A stretch of 64,000 nt of DNA from Anaeramoeba flamelloides (GCA_027625915.1 JANTQA010000026.1:3596001-3660000), one strand, 5' to 3'; counted from the first letter of the stretch, positions 48,040-62,428 are shown. The notes: generated by a model from the letters alone, not told the origin. Numbers and translations are program-made.

Positions 48040-51000
48040 TATGTTAATTTTATATTTTCATTTTTTCAATTTATAGATAATTAGTGATGAGACAAAAAAA
48101 TACCCAAGCCACTTGTTTAATCAACTTTCATTAATTTATAAAACTTTTTGGTTATGAAAAATTTATTTCACATCAACTGAGCGACTTTAAATTTGTTATA
48201 TACACTTTCTTACTTATTAGAATAAAAAAAACTTCCACATGGACAATTTTTGATAGTGAAAACTATTGGGTTATTTTGTATATCAATTTTTCGGTTTAGA
48301 AAATAAGTTAATAAAAAGATTTCCAAAATTACAAATTTTTAATTGTAATCCTGAAGGGTCGGATCATTACCGTGAAATTTTTTTTTCTGAAATGGATGAA
48401 AACTTTTTAGTAATTTTTATGAGAATCTAACACCAATCAAAAACCAACCGACCTATGATGTACATTCGATCTCCAAAAATCAACAAGTCAAGATGAGGAC
48501 ATTTTTAGAAAAAAGTGCCAAAGAGTCACACTCAATTTCCAATTAGATTTGCTAGAATATACAATTTTGAAAACAACTATGTCCGTTTTAAAGTGTCGAT
48601 CTTTGGCGCTTTTTGAGATCTTGGTGATTTTTTTTTTCAATTTTTTCATTTTTCAAATGAATTATTATTATCGTTAGAATATTACATAATCCTTACTTGG
48701 TCAAATTTCGAGGGTTATGAAATAACCACAAATTGGATTAAACCGAATTAAATTGATTGTGAACTTCAAGAAAGCAATTGGTTTTTAATTATTGAAATTT
48801 AACCATTTGGAAATAGAAAATGACAAAAGATGAATTTGTTTTTTTTTAAATTTTGATTTTTTGGAATAGAGTAATTCTCGTTTAAACTTATTTTTATTCG
48901 TTGAATTTTTTTGTTAAAAAGATCCAATGGAATTTTTTTTTTTTGTTATTTAAATTTTTTCAACCAAAAGAAGGGCTATTTCACAATACCCTTTTTGTTC
49001 CCATGTCACCCATTGAGTCTGGAGTGCATAAACAGGAAATGGCTAGACACTTAATTGATACTTTTAAAATTGTGATTTATTATTCCTGAATAATACAGTT
49101 CAATAAAATTGTATTTTCCAAATTAAACAGTATTTCCGAAGAAATAATTTTGAACAAAAAATTTTTTTGTAAAACTTTCCAACATCAATCACCTTCTTTT
49201 TGAACTAACTCAACCAAATTTAAACAAACACGCCACCAAAGTCCACGGCCACTTGATCTTTCAGTTTGATCAAAATAAAACAACAAACAAAAAAGAGACA
49301 AAGATTTTCTAAAAAACTGTTTTGTAGATGGGATCTCTAAATGTGCAAAAATGATTTCAAAAATTGTCAATTTTTTTTGAAAAAGCTCAGATTAAAAAAT
49401 TTTGCTTTATATTTGATTTTTACTTGGTTAGATGTATCAGTCCAGACTAAAATGTTTAATTCGGTTTTAAGCTGTTTTGAAACATTTTATTATTTTTGTT
49501 AAGAGACGAATTCTTTGGTGAGTTTCTTATCTTTAATGAGTTCTGATCATTAAAGTATGGAACTTTTTTTTAATTCCAAATAAAGTTATTCGATCATTTT
49601 AAATTTTTAGTGTTTCTTCATTCCGTAATAATTCCTCTCATCTTTGAAATAGTTTCAAAACTAAATCAAGATTTAAAGGTTTGGTTGGTTTAGTTGTTTT
49701 TGATTATGAGCTTTAGAAATTCTTTTTTTATGGTATCTCTTTGAAAAATGTAATTTCTTTTGGTTTTTTTTATTTGTCAAAAATAGTTTTTAATTTTACA
49801 AATAAATTTAAAAATTGAATTTTAAATTAAATAAAAGACTCAAAAGGATTTCTACTTTTGACAAAATTCACTTAGTATTTAAAAAAGAGTTTTTTCCGAT
49901 ATCTAAGAATAAAAATTATTGGATGTTTTATTTGATTGACAAATGGAATAATTTTTGGCAATAAAAATCCCTTTGGATAAATATTTTGTAGAACTGTTAG
50001 CCACAGCAGTTTTTGTTCTGATAGTCCTCAAAGTATTTGGTCTAATAAAAGAATATATTAAATTTTATCAAAATCGGATTTATTACTAAAGAATTCCCAA
50101 AAAAACAGATGTTCGTCCAGTTAACCTTAAAATCATCTCTTGTGAAAGGTGATCTTTTTTTATTCTCCTGTTTCTTTTTTGTGATTATTATTGGGTGAGA
50201 TAAGATCTGAAATGAAGATATATTTTGGAATTGAAATTAAAGTTAATCATCTGAAATCTTATACTATTTAAAAATATTCTTCAAGAGTCGCTGTTGAAGT
50301 CATTTGAAAATAAATTCTATTTCAAAAAGTTTAATAATGAGTGAAAATGAGTTTTTTAAAAATTTCAATATTAATTGGTGACAAAAAGATCTTGGGGCTT
50401 TTCATTCAATAAGAGGAAAAAATAATTTTTTGGGCATCTTTGAATAAATAAATATTCATCTATGACTTCGACAAGAACGATTGTATTATTTTCAAAACAG
50501 ACTTTGTTTTGCAAAATTAAACACACCCTCGAAAGATTTTCATTTTCAACAGCAATTAAATGCCCAAAACAATATTTAAAAAGTTTAAATAACAACGATG
50601 AAAAACACAAAATTTCAAAAACAACAGTAAAATTCTGAAAAAAACAAAATTTTTTACTCAAGTCAACACGGGTTATTGAATCAACTGTAAAAAAGCAATC
50701 CAAAACAATTTTCCAAAACACAAATTTAAAACCCAGCACGTATTATTTGTCATAAGGGAGATTCAAAATTGAAAAAAATGTTCAATTTATATAATTGAAT
50801 CTTGTTGGGATATAGTAAAAGTCGCTTTGCAAATCTATTCAAGAAAATAACGCCCCAAAGAGGTTTTGTTAATTATTTTTTGAACCCTTTCTAAACGCAG
50901 ATTAGTACTTATGTCATAATAGTCATTTTATCTGATTTTAAAGGTTAAACATTTTTTTCTTGGTCTTTCAATTTTTTTTTTTAATCTAGATTTTTATTGC

Positions 51001-53365
51001 GATTTAACCTGTTTGTTTCATCACAAACAATAAAAAAAAAATTAAAAAAAAAAATGAGTGTGTCGAAAATACTTGATCAGAATTTCATGGAATTATCTTT
51101 GGTTTCTAAAAGTTAAATTGTTTTTGTTTCAAAAGAATGTCAGTAACACAATAAAAATTAAAATATACCGTGTTATACTTTCGATCAATTCTGGTATTTG
51201 AAAAATACTGATAAATTCCAATAGATTTGAGAAAAATTTTAGTTGAATTTCTATTTTGTAATCAATAACCACAACATTTAAACCAACACAATAGAAAGTG
51301 CCTTTTGAAGCCAAAGCTATTTTCAAAAGTTTCTAAGAAGTAGTCCAATAAATTTTGATACTCAAAGCAAAGACAAAAAAAGTTCTAAAAAGGAAAATGA
51401 AGTAAAAATTTTGAGATAATTATCTGAATTTATCAGTAAATGAAAATAATTTTTACTTCCTTTTCGTCATCCTTTTACTTTTGAGAAGGAACACAAACAA
51501 CAAATTACAAACAACTTCATTGAAAACTCTTTTCGGGAAAGCAAAATTTAGAAAAGGAAGTGAAATTGTTTGCCCATTTAGAATTCGAATACCAGTAAAA
51601 CCACTGAAGAAAATGTAGAAGTCAACAAATACCTTACACTCCAACAAAATGTTCGAAACCTATCTCTTTAGTCTTAACACCATTAAAAATCTCCCTTCTC
51701 TCTAATTTTTCTAACGTCTTTGCCAATCTGTAATTTAAATTTTATAAAAAAGGATTTTCCACTCAAGCAGTTGTTATTTCGTAGACCCCAAGTTGAATTG
51801 AAAATTAAAAAACAAAATTAGAAATTATGACAAAGTTCTTGTTATAAGTTTAACAATAATTGTGAAAAAAATTTCGATCCAAGTAAACTGAAATTGAGAT
51901 GAAAATAAGACAAAAATTAACCAATAAATTTGAAGAGTGGTGGGACTAACAGAGCATTTTTGAAAAAATGTCTTTTTTATAAACAAAGCAGCGGTTGGTT
52001 TGTTCAAAACATCAAATATGAAATTTTTTTATTCAAGTCTTGGATTTTTATTCCCTGTGACGCCTTATTCAAAAGTATTCTTAATTAGTCTAGCGCTAGA
52101 CAAAGGAAATCACAATTGGGGGCTCTTTTCCAATCTTTAGTTCATCAAACAAAATTTGAGAGATTTAAACAAATTCACACATTGAGAATTTACAAAAATA
52201 CATATTAAACCCTTTTCTAAAAAAAAAACAGGACTTTTTCTTGAATTTGAGTTTTGAAAAACAGTAGTGATCGGATTTGTAAAGAACAATTGATCCGTTA
52301 ACATTAAATCGAAAAAATTAAAATCACTTGAGACTTTTTTTTTTTGTTTTTGCTTTGTTCGACAAGTTAAAAACAAGCAATTTTTACAAAGTCGCTTTTT
52401 TCTGAAACCAAAAAAAAAGGTTTTCTTCATTTTTATTCGGAACTCAGGACAACCAATAAAAATGAAAATTCAGCAAATAATTTTTGAAAATCCAATTCAG
52501 ATTTTCCTTTTATTTCCTTCACAATAAAAATTTGGAAAAGTGTATTAACTTTTTCCAAGAAACTGTTCTTCAACCAATTTGTTTTTGTTAGTGTCGTTGT
52601 TATTTTTGAAATTCTTTCTTTCGGTTAGAAAAAAATATCCAACACAACCAAGTTAAAAAATAAAATCCATCATTAAATGAAAAATAAAAAAAAAAAATTA
52701 GCTTTAACTGACTGAATAAAAAGAGTGTTGATCCACTCAAAGAACACTCACAAATCCCTTAATATTTAAGCTTTTCCTGATTCACTATTCTAAAAAATAT
52801 AGAATGTTAATGTTGGTGATGGGAAGGTGATAGCAAATAATGCTAATTTTAAAATAATTTGTTTTTGGATAATTTGAAATTTTGAAAATATTCCAAATTC
52901 CTGAAATTTCCAAACAGCAACATGTTGCGTTCAGAACTCTTTCTTTGAAAGAATTTGATTTTTATTATTTTTTTTTCAACAGGGAAAATGGTTAAGTAAA
53001 AATTTTTTCTTTTTCAGTTGGAATAAAATTTTTATTAGTTGAATACTTAACCTTATAAACTTGATTAAATAGCCCATTTCTTGTTTGTCTTTTTGTTTGA
53101 TTATTAATTGTGTTTTTATTACTTATTCATTTGAATAAAATTTTGAAACCAGACCATTGTTGTGTAATGAATGAAAGCCCTTCTTGTTTTATAAAGAAAT
53201 TGTTTTTTTTTGTTTAGTTTTGTTGATGCTTTAGAACATATAATTTAGTTCACAAAATCATTTTTTTTTTACTTTCTTTTTTTGAAGAATAACAAAAATA
53301 ATATTTGAATTATTTTTATTTTTATTTTCTATCCTTCTTTACTTTCTTGCATTTTTTAAAATAAA

Positions 53366-53767
53366 ATGAACAAGCTATTAATATTTTTTTTTATAGTTGC
53401 GTTCATATCATCTGGTAAGTCTTTTGATTTGTTTTTTTTTTTTTATTTATTCTTTTTTTTATTTTTTTATTATTAGATTTTTTTATTCTTTTTATTTATA
53501 ATTTCCGTTGAAAAAAAAAAGGAAAAAAAATTATTTTTTAACTTTAATTGTTTATAAAACAATGCTTTTTGTTTGAAAAAAAAGAGGTTTTATGAACAAT
53601 TGCTTTTTTTTTTGGGAATATTTTGTGATGATTAATTTTTTAATTTTTTTTTTTTTATTTTTGACTATTAATTATGATGATTTGTTTCAAATTTTTGTGT
53701 TGACTTTTCTTTGTGTTTAAACCAAACTAATGTTAAAAAAATTTCCCTTATTTTCAAAACATTAAAA

Positions 53768-53810
<43 letters not shown>

Positions 53811-56800
53811 ACAATAGTTTTTACTGAAGACAGTTGTTTATTTGCACTTGATGACGAATTAATTGTGAATGCTGAAGATCAATCTGAAGATAAATTATCG
53901 AGTATTGCAACGTTATCTGATACCATTCATACAGTTATGGTATGGAGGTCATCTAATGACGAAGATGGGTATAACATTAAAATTGCAATTTTGAAAACGA
54001 GTGATACTGACTCTGGAGCTGTACCAGAACATGTCTATGGGCCAATAAAATTAGAAACAAGTCATGATTATAACACATATCCAGATGTTACTGCTTTGGA
54101 AGACAATGAATTTATTGTGACCTTTTCTGCAGGAACAAGTGATGAGGATCTTGATATTTATGCAATAGGTTATAGTTATACAACTGATGATAAATTTGAA
54201 ACGTTATCAAATGAATACATGATCAATACAGAAACAGATGACAATCAAGAATATCCAACAGCACGAATGGTGCATGATTCGAGCAACACAGAACAAAAGA
54301 AAGTTCTTTTTGTCTGGTCTTCAAAAAATCAAGATCCGGTACAATCTGGTGTAGTTGCATCTTATGGTGTGTATGCACAACTTTATGATGTTACTGATGT
54401 AGAAAATTTTCAATCGCTTGGAGCAGAATTAAGAATCAATGACGAAATTCCAAACAGTCAATTTAAACAACACATGTGGGCACATACAACAGACGGATCT
54501 GTTGTTGTTGTTTGGGAATCGGCTAATCAAGATGGATTTGCATCAGGTGTTTATGGACGTGTTATTGAATGTACAGGAGATTTAGCCGATTTCAAGAGTG
54601 ATGAATTTCAAGTAAATGGAAATAACTTGTATAACCAATATCAAATTGCAGTTGCAGGAAGCCGACAAGAAGGGTCGTATCAAGTTGTGTTTACATGGGC
54701 ATCTAAACATGCTGCGCAGTCATATTATGAAATCTTTCAAAGACCAATGGATCTTGATCCAACAAAATATGTGGACAATAAGCCAATTTTTCTGAGTAAC
54801 GATACTTTAGTTTCACAAAATTCTGATAGTAATAGTTACGATATGGAGGATCCAATGATCACGTTTACACAGCAAAGTAATTATGTTGTGATTGGATGGA
54901 CATCAGAAAATCAAGATTATGGACTGAATAGTTTGACAAAAAAATATGAATATTCTGATGGTGTTTATTTTAGAATCTTTGATCTGATTGACTGGGATTC
55001 GACTGGTTTAAAAGATATCAATGAAGAAACAGCGATTCATTCTGAGCTTAGCTTTGATCAATCAGAAGTAAAAATGGATTATTTTGGAACAAGCGATGAT
55101 ATAATTTTCAGTTGGTCGTCTGGCTCTGGTCTTCAAAAATCTGAAGTTAAAACAAGATTATGGGGATTTGGAGGTATTGCACCAACTTCAAATTATGACA
55201 TGGTCGATCAAACTTTGCAATCCGGTATTGTTCATACGTATGTTACCGATGATGTAATCTTCGAAGATCAAAATGGTGATGATTTAATTTTCAATTTATA
55301 CAAAGCCGGCACTACAGATGCTATTGAAGATTGGATAGACTTTAGTGTTTCTGCTGATGATAAATTTATATTTGTGTTTACTACACCTACGAGTTGTGAC
55401 GATGTCATTGAAATTGAAGTTGAAGCATCAAATGCATGTGGTGGTTCTATACGTAAACCTTTGCAATTGACGATTACAAATGACAGCCCAACTGTACCAA
55501 AATCAGTTTTTGGGACAATCTGTTCAAGGATTAAATACTTATACATATGAAATTTTAAATACTGAGTATTATGATACAGAAGATGTGTCTGTAACTATTA
55601 GTACCCCTGATTTACCATCGTTTTTGGGTTACGATCAAGCTACTAACATTATTAGTGGAACAGCACCAGATGGGTGTAGTGCTGATGGAGAAAATAGCTT
55701 TGACATTACAATCGAAGCATTTGATACTTGTAGTCAATCATCGAGCGTTACTTTCACAGTTGATATTACAAACGAAGATCCGACATATGATGGAAACATG
55801 GAAGCACAAAGTGTCAAAGCAGGAAGTTCAGAGGAATATGATATTTCTGGATTCTTTTCAGACCCTGAAGACGGAACTTTAACATTTACTTTTGAATATC
55901 AGAGTTTGTCAGGGACTGGACCTACATGGAATAAATTAGATTCGACCACGGGTATTTTTGATTGGGATGTACCTGATTCACAGAAAGCAGCAAGTTATAC
56001 GATTATTGTTACTGCAAAAGATGATTGTGGAAAGTCCAATTCAGGAAGTTTTGGATTAACCATTGTAAATCAAGCACCACAGGCCACTGCTTCATATGAA
56101 GAAGAGAATATCGATGCAGGCTCTTCATGGACAAAACTAATAGAAATCGGAGCAATTGTAGATCCTGAAGGCGCAACAATCACATATTCAGCAGAAGCCA
56201 AAAGCGGGGAACAATGGTGGGCTTTTAATAGTGTATCTAGGACATTTTCAGGAACGGCACCTGATGTCTGTAGTGAACCATATGAAATTAGACTGATCGG
56301 AACTGATCCATCTGGACAAACTGCCAACATTGAATTTTCTGTTAAAGTTGGTAACAATCAATATCCTACAGTCATTGGTACAATTGACACGATCTCGGCT
56401 GTGGAAAATCATGATTTTACACATACCTTTGATTTGGAAAGTTTATTTGCTGATGAAAATTATGGTACATTAACATTTAGTGTTACAAATGAGGATGATA
56501 GCACACTGGACAGTTTATTTTATACATACCCTGATACAATTTATAATAAACCAATGCCAATATATTGTGGGTCGAGCATATCATATAAATTATGGGCCAC
56601 AGATGAATGTGGACAATCAACGAGTATTACTTTTATGGTACAATCGACGAACTCGGGACCAGAAATTCAAGACACACTTGAAGATGAAACCTTTTCGATT
56701 TCCACATCAAATACTTATTATGATATTATGAGTAACGATATAACATCTTTTACAGACCCAAACAATGAAGACTTAGAATTCTCATATTATTATATTGAAG

Positions 56801-59800
56801 ATAACGGCGACAAAATACTAGTCAATTGGATAACATTACAAGAATCAGGTGATCGTATCTATTTAGATTTAAATTTAGAGGGTCTTTGTTCAGAAACACA
56901 TACATTAGAAGTTAATGCCACGGATAAATGTAAGAATTCTGTGATACAAACGTTTGAAATTAATATAGTCAATGATGAACCAATTGTTGACCCTTCAAAT
57001 TTACTTGCTGGTTCAACATACACATGGGAGAAAAATCAAGAATTTTCTCATATAATTGGCAATCCATTCATTGATGATGAATCAGATGATGAATTAACAT
57101 TTGTTTTAAATCAAGTAGTCGATGGAACACTGGAGGATTTACCTTACATTATGTCTTTTGAACAAGAAACATTCACATTAAAGTGGAACACATACGATCT
57201 TAGTGACATTTGTGATGAAGTTTTCCATCTTCGTTATACAGTTTCAGACAGATGTGGACAAAGTGCATCGGTAGATTTTTATGTTGATTTCCAAACCAAA
57301 CAACCAATTATCATTGACGGAGGAATCCAAGATGATACAGTTTCAACAGAACAAGTTACATACAGAGTTGAATATGGTAAAAAATTTAATGATGAAGATC
57401 AAGAAACTTTAACTTTTGATATCTATCTATTGGACGATACAAATGAAGAAGAAACTATTGATAATTATCATTGGATTACAAACATCGTTGAGAAAGAAAA
57501 CTATCAGGAACGTTATATGGACTTAAATTTAAATGAACAATGTGATGATGTTCATAACTTTATCGTTTATGCTAAAGATGGATGTAATATGCAAGTTCGT
57601 GAAACATTTGCAATTACAGTTGTTAACAATGATCCATATATAATTGACGGTGCCTCATTGAAAAATGGTTTATATACTGGTTATTACGGACAGGAATTTA
57701 CACTTGAACTTGGAAACGTCTTTGCAGATGACGATGATGATTCTGTTTTTGACTTTAACAAACCTTAATAGTGATGATGGTTCATTACCCTATTATCTGA
57801 ACTGGGATAATACAACTTTTACACTTCAAGCTAATGAACTGATGAACTCATGTGAAGAAACATACACACTTGAATATAAATTAACAGATCGATGTGAACA
57901 ATCAGTATCTCATCAATTGACACTTAATTTTATCAATCAAGAACCAGAACTCATTGGTCAAGGTGTTCCAGATTACACGACGGAAGCCTCAAAGATAACA
58001 ATGACAATTGACTATGGACAATTTTTCAACGATCCAGATGATTCTGAGTTAAATTGGGAGATTCTTAAACTTAATAAATCAGGTGATACAGTTACAAATG
58101 AAACTATTGATGAAACCTATTGGATCACTGACATGAATGATGAAGAAACCTATGACAAATATTATCTTGATGTAACGCTAAGTGAACAATGTGATGGTGT
58201 ACATTATTTCCATATTACAGTAAATGACGGATGTAATGAAGCTCTCGTCGATGAATTTTCACTCACCATTACCAATGACGCGCCTACATATAACGAAGGT
58301 GTCTTAGAAAACCAAATAATTTTCTCAGATGAAATCTTAAATTATCAAATACCTTCAAACGCATTTGTTGATGATATCGATACATCATTTGCATATTCTT
58401 TCACTGTTACAAATGCTGATGTGTTAGAAGAAACAGATTATAATTGGATTTCGCTCGATGCAACGACTGGTGATACCTTTGTCGGATCTGTTCCAGAACT
58501 TTGTGATGTCGAAATTGAGATTGAAGTTACTGCAGAAGACAGTTGTACTCATACTGCAACAGGCTCATTCAAAATCACAATTAAGGATACAGAAGCACCA
58601 ATTCCCTCAGATGAAGACATTGAAACACAATTTGTCGCTCCTGGTGAATATTTCGAAATGACACTCCTTAACGAATGGTTCGTCGACCCTGAACAACGTG
58701 AATTAACACTCACCGTTGAATGTATCGATGAGACATGTAACTACCCTGAATGGTTATCTTATGATCCAGAGAGCCAATTATTATCAGGTACAGTCCCTGA
58801 TGATGTTTGTAGTGAAACATGGTGCCTCCAAATTGTTGCTGAAGACCCTTGCCACAATAAGGGATATAAGCCATTCAGTATCCATTCGCATAACAACGTT
58901 CCTCAAGTGGAAATCCCTCTCGAAGATCAAAACGCATTATACGGAAATTACTTTGAATATACCTTCGATGAAAAGACCTTTGACGACTATGAAGGTAATA
59001 CACTTACATATTCTGCCATCAGATTAACCCAAAATACTGAGGAATTACCAGACTGGTTAAGCTTCAACCCAGACACAAGAACTTTCTCTGGTACTGTCCC
59101 TGAATTCAGATGCAAGAGACATGTCATCGAATTAAGAGTATTTGCTGATGATGGATGCTCAGGTCAAGAAGCTTATTCAGACTTTATGATCATTATCAAA
59201 AACGCTGCTCCTGAACTCATCAACGAACTCGAAGACCAAGAAGAACATGGTAACCATTGGTTTGTCTTCCAAATCCCACCACAAACATTCGCCGATCCTG
59301 ATAACGATGAAGTCAAATATCACCTTACAATCGCTGACATGCAAGAACCAAATATCCCAGATTGGTTAGAATTTGATGAAACAACAGGTATCATGCAAGG
59401 TATTACCCCAGATGTCTGTAGTAGAACTTACCATTTCATCGTAAGCGGTTATGACCAATGCGGTGATTCAAACGACGCTACCTTTGCTTTAAATATCGTC
59501 GATCCAGAACCTTACGTCAAAAATCCTTTAGGTAGCATGTGGCTCGAATCAGGTGACCCTTGGACTTACCAAATCCCTGAAGAATCAATCGTCGATCCTT
59601 TAAATGACGAATTAACATTTACTGCTCAACTATACGTCCCAGACCAATCACCAGAGCAACCTCTACAATTATTAGCTGAAGATGATAATCAAGAAAGTGA
59701 CGAAAATGTAGAACCAACTCCAGAATCAACCCTTCTTCCAAGCTGGTTAGAATTCGATCCTCAAACAAGAACTTTTACCGGTGAACCAGATTGTAACGGT

Positions 59801-59971
59801 GTCTATGAAATCGAAATCATCGCTACAGATAAATGCGGAAATCAAGCTAGAGATATCTTTACTCTTTCAGTCAGTGATTGTGAACAACACTCCCCAGATT
59901 ATATGACAGACATCCTTACTTGGTGCTCTGCTCTCGGTCTTTTATCTCAATTCTTCTGTGGAAACTTTTAA
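53366..59971 (+). CDS. Secreted protein with W-S-x-x-Q-D-G repeats and about 15 cadherin-like (CADG) repeats
   Basis: About 2065 residues. Exon 1 (53366-53414) codes a signal peptide, MNKLLIFFFIVAFISS; exon 2 starts at 53818 (phase 1, giving VFTEDSCLFALDDE). About 53930-55170 holds about seven repeats of the type hhhhWxSxxQDGxxxGhYxR (VVVVWESANQDGFASGVYGR; YVVIGWTSENQDYG), plausibly a beta-propeller. About 55200-59880 holds about 15 repeats of the dystroglycan/He_PIG cadherin-like kind (ADPDNDEVKYHL, PDWLEFDETTGIMQGITPD), most with a paired Cys pattern C-x(12-15)-C near the end of each unit (CSETHTLEVNATDKC, CDEVFHLRYTVSDRC). The C-terminus, CSALGLLSQFFCGNF, is not a clear membrane span. An extracellular adhesive or binding role is inferred. 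The frame changes near 55500 (A4) and 57750 (T5); in each case one base must be skipped for the repeat pattern to continue. Toward the 3' end codons become GC-richer (GCC, CTC, ATC, GTC). Confidence 0.85.
53415..53817 (+). other. Intron 1 of the CADG gene, 403 nt
   Basis: Donor TCTG|GTAAGT, acceptor ACACAATAG|TTTTTACTG. It carries an uninterrupted run of about 40 A at 53770-53809. Splicing joins a textbook signal peptide to the large frame. Confidence 0.85.
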
Positions 59972-60108
59972 TTTATTAGATTTTAATTTCTAATTTTATT
60001 TTATTCTTTTATTCTTTTGATATTCTATTTTAGATCAAATTTATACACCAATTTTTTTCTAATAAATTTTACTTTACCACTCTTTTAAACAAATAAAGAA
60101 ACTTACAT

Positions 60109-60148
<40 letters not shown>

Positions 60149-60184
60149 TTAAATAATAATATAAAGCCACTTACATCATCTCTA

Positions 60185-60687
60185 CAGTCAAATCTATCAT
60201 AAACAGAAAATTAATTTTCTGTATCATACTTTATCTTTTTATGACCGGATTTTATTGTTATGTGATAGACTATTACAAACCAGTAAAATTTTATAATAGA
60301 ACAAAAATTTATCATTGAGAGAAAATTTGAGAATTTGAATTTTTCAACTACAAAACTTCTGAATTATCAATAATTTAGAAAAATTTTCAGGTTTTTGCTG
60401 GATCCTTAAAATCTAAACAACGTAAAATCAAAAGGCAAGACCATTTTTAAGAAATCATCAAATTCGATCTTTGGAAGCTTTATTTTAAATTTTTGAATTT
60501 GTTTCAAAAACAACAAGATTTTTTTTTCCCAGCCATTCAAATAAGAATTTTTTTTAAAAAACCTTTTTTAAACCATAAAATATATATGATTTAGTATAAC
60601 CGAAGATTTTTTTTTTTTATATATTTAACTGAGACAAAAAGACAATTTCTATGTCTCTCAAATTTCACGTTAGGTTTGGAACAGTTG
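60185..60687. mobile_element. 503-bp TA-flanked element related to 47592-48039
   Basis: Left CAGTCAAATCTATCATAAA after TA (60183-60184); right, as reverse complement, CAACTGTTCCAAACCTAACG after TA (60688-60689). These ends align with CAGCCTTTCCAAGTCTACCA and CAACCGTTCCAAGTCTACCA of the 47592 element. The interior differs and is not a long hairpin. Confidence 0.5.
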
Positions 60688-62428
60688 TATGTTATCTTGT
60701 TATTTTAATCTTTAAATTAATTTTATTTTTACTAAATTAGTCTAAAATTACAAACTTTTGAAATTCTTTTACAAAATTTTTTTCAATAATACTTAAAAAA
60801 TATCATTAATACCTTTTTTTTTTTTTTTTTTTTTAAATTATTTTTCAACTTTTTCTAACTATAATATCCCCCAACAAAATTTACTTTTCTTAACCCTACC
60901 ACTTTACCCAGTTTTCCAGAATTCTAACTTTGAAAAGAATTTATTATTAATTATCACTTTTGACTAAAATTATAGGTGTTTCTTAGATTCAATTTTCTAA
61001 AATTATCGAAGCCATCAAAAAAATCATTTTTACAATCTTTTATTTTCTTTTTCTCAAATTTAACTTTTATTAATTATTTTAAATTTATTAAACTAATAAT
61101 ATCATTTGAAAATACATCTTTCTAAAAAAAATTGCAGAAAAATAAACTAAAAACTTTGTTAGATTTATCCTTCTTTTTTACATCTTTAAAATAATTTTCA
61201 AATAAATAAAAATAATATTCTAATCAATCATTTGAAAAATATCAGATAATATTTTTAATATATTTATTTCAATATCAATATTTTACCTAAAAGACTAGTT
61301 ACATTATCAAAATAAATTTTCAAAATTATACAAAAAAATATTGAAACATTAAAAAAAAAAATAAAAGTCCAATAAAATTTTTATTTGCAAATATTAATTA
61401 AAACCTGAAAATGATGACAAAATCTAATTAAGAAAAGAAAAACTAAACAGTTAAAGTTAAAAAGAAACTTTAAAATAAATAAAAATTCTTATAATGATAT
61501 CCCTTTATATAGTATTATTCTAAGACACACCACATTATTCAAAAATTTTAATAATCGAGTAATTTTTAACATAGATTCTAGTTTATCAAATCAACTACTT
61601 TTTTTGTTTTTTTCTTCAAAGAACAATTCTTGAAATCAAGAAATATTTTTTTTTTTTTTTTTTTTTTAGATTATTTCTCAACTTGAAAAAAAAAAAAAAA
61701 AAAAAAAAAAAAATAAAAAAAATTTGTGTGTAATTGTGATCAATTTTTTTTTGTATACCATTATTTGTATTTTGTATCCTCCTTTGATAATTTTTGGACT
61801 TATACGTAATCTTGAAGTTTGTGCTAATCAGTTCTATGACTATTTTTAAAAATTTGATAGATATTTTAATAAAGATATTTTTTAGTTGATTTTAAAATCA
61901 CTTTATAATACTATTAGAAGTTGTTCTGTAATTTTTTTCATATATTCTTATATCAAAAAAAAAAAACCCTTTAATTTGTAGATCAAAAACATTTTTTCTA
62001 ATTTAATCAAATTTTTATTTTCAATATTTCAAATTTTAATTTTGCTTTTCTTTTTTCTTTTTAAAAATCTTTCTTTTTCTTTTTTTTTGATTATTTTTTT
62101 TTTTTTTTTTTTTTACTTTTTTTTTTGTAAATCAAGTAAAAAAAAATCTTCCATAGGACTAATAATCATTTCAAAAATTGAGACTTTATAATGTCTTTTA
62201 AAATCAATTAATAATTAGCAAAAAATTTTTGTATTAAAGCTTTTTTTATTATAAAGTTCATTAATAAAATATTAGTTAATGCTCATTTCAAAAATTAAGC
62301 TTCACCTTTTTTTATGTTTTTTAATTTTATTACATTTTTTTTAAATATCAGGTTTTTATTTATTTGAAATGATTTAAAAGTAAATTAATAATAGGATTTA
62401 ATTATTAATAGTAGTTGAATACTAAATG

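Larger units (their letters stand above)
44445..53365. other. 8.9-kb region with no recognised gene
   Basis: Contains the MITE 44838-45374 and the hairpin element 47592-48039. From about 48350 to 52440 the sequence is somewhat less homopolymeric and has several minus-strand frames (49185-49370, 50371-50739, 51129-51326, 51453-51647, 52137-52430), none with a domain I recognise. The promoter of the secreted CADG gene should lie just before 53366. Confidence 0.45.

Noticed and set aside
49960-50090. Plus-strand open stretch reading DKYFVELLATAVFVLIVLKV, like a small membrane protein
   Set aside because: No ATG and no convincing acceptor in frame; T-rich DNA often reads as membrane segments.
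50371-50739. 122-codon minus-strand frame (LIAVENENLSRVCLILQNK region) with fairly mixed composition
   Set aside because: No domain or signal recognised and neighbouring frames give no consistent exon chain; kept as a mention only.
55495-55510. A 13-nt GT-AG micro-intron at the first CADG frame change
   Set aside because: It would restore frame, but the other breaks offer no such micro-intron and confirmed introns here are 66 nt or longer; a one-base indel is simpler.
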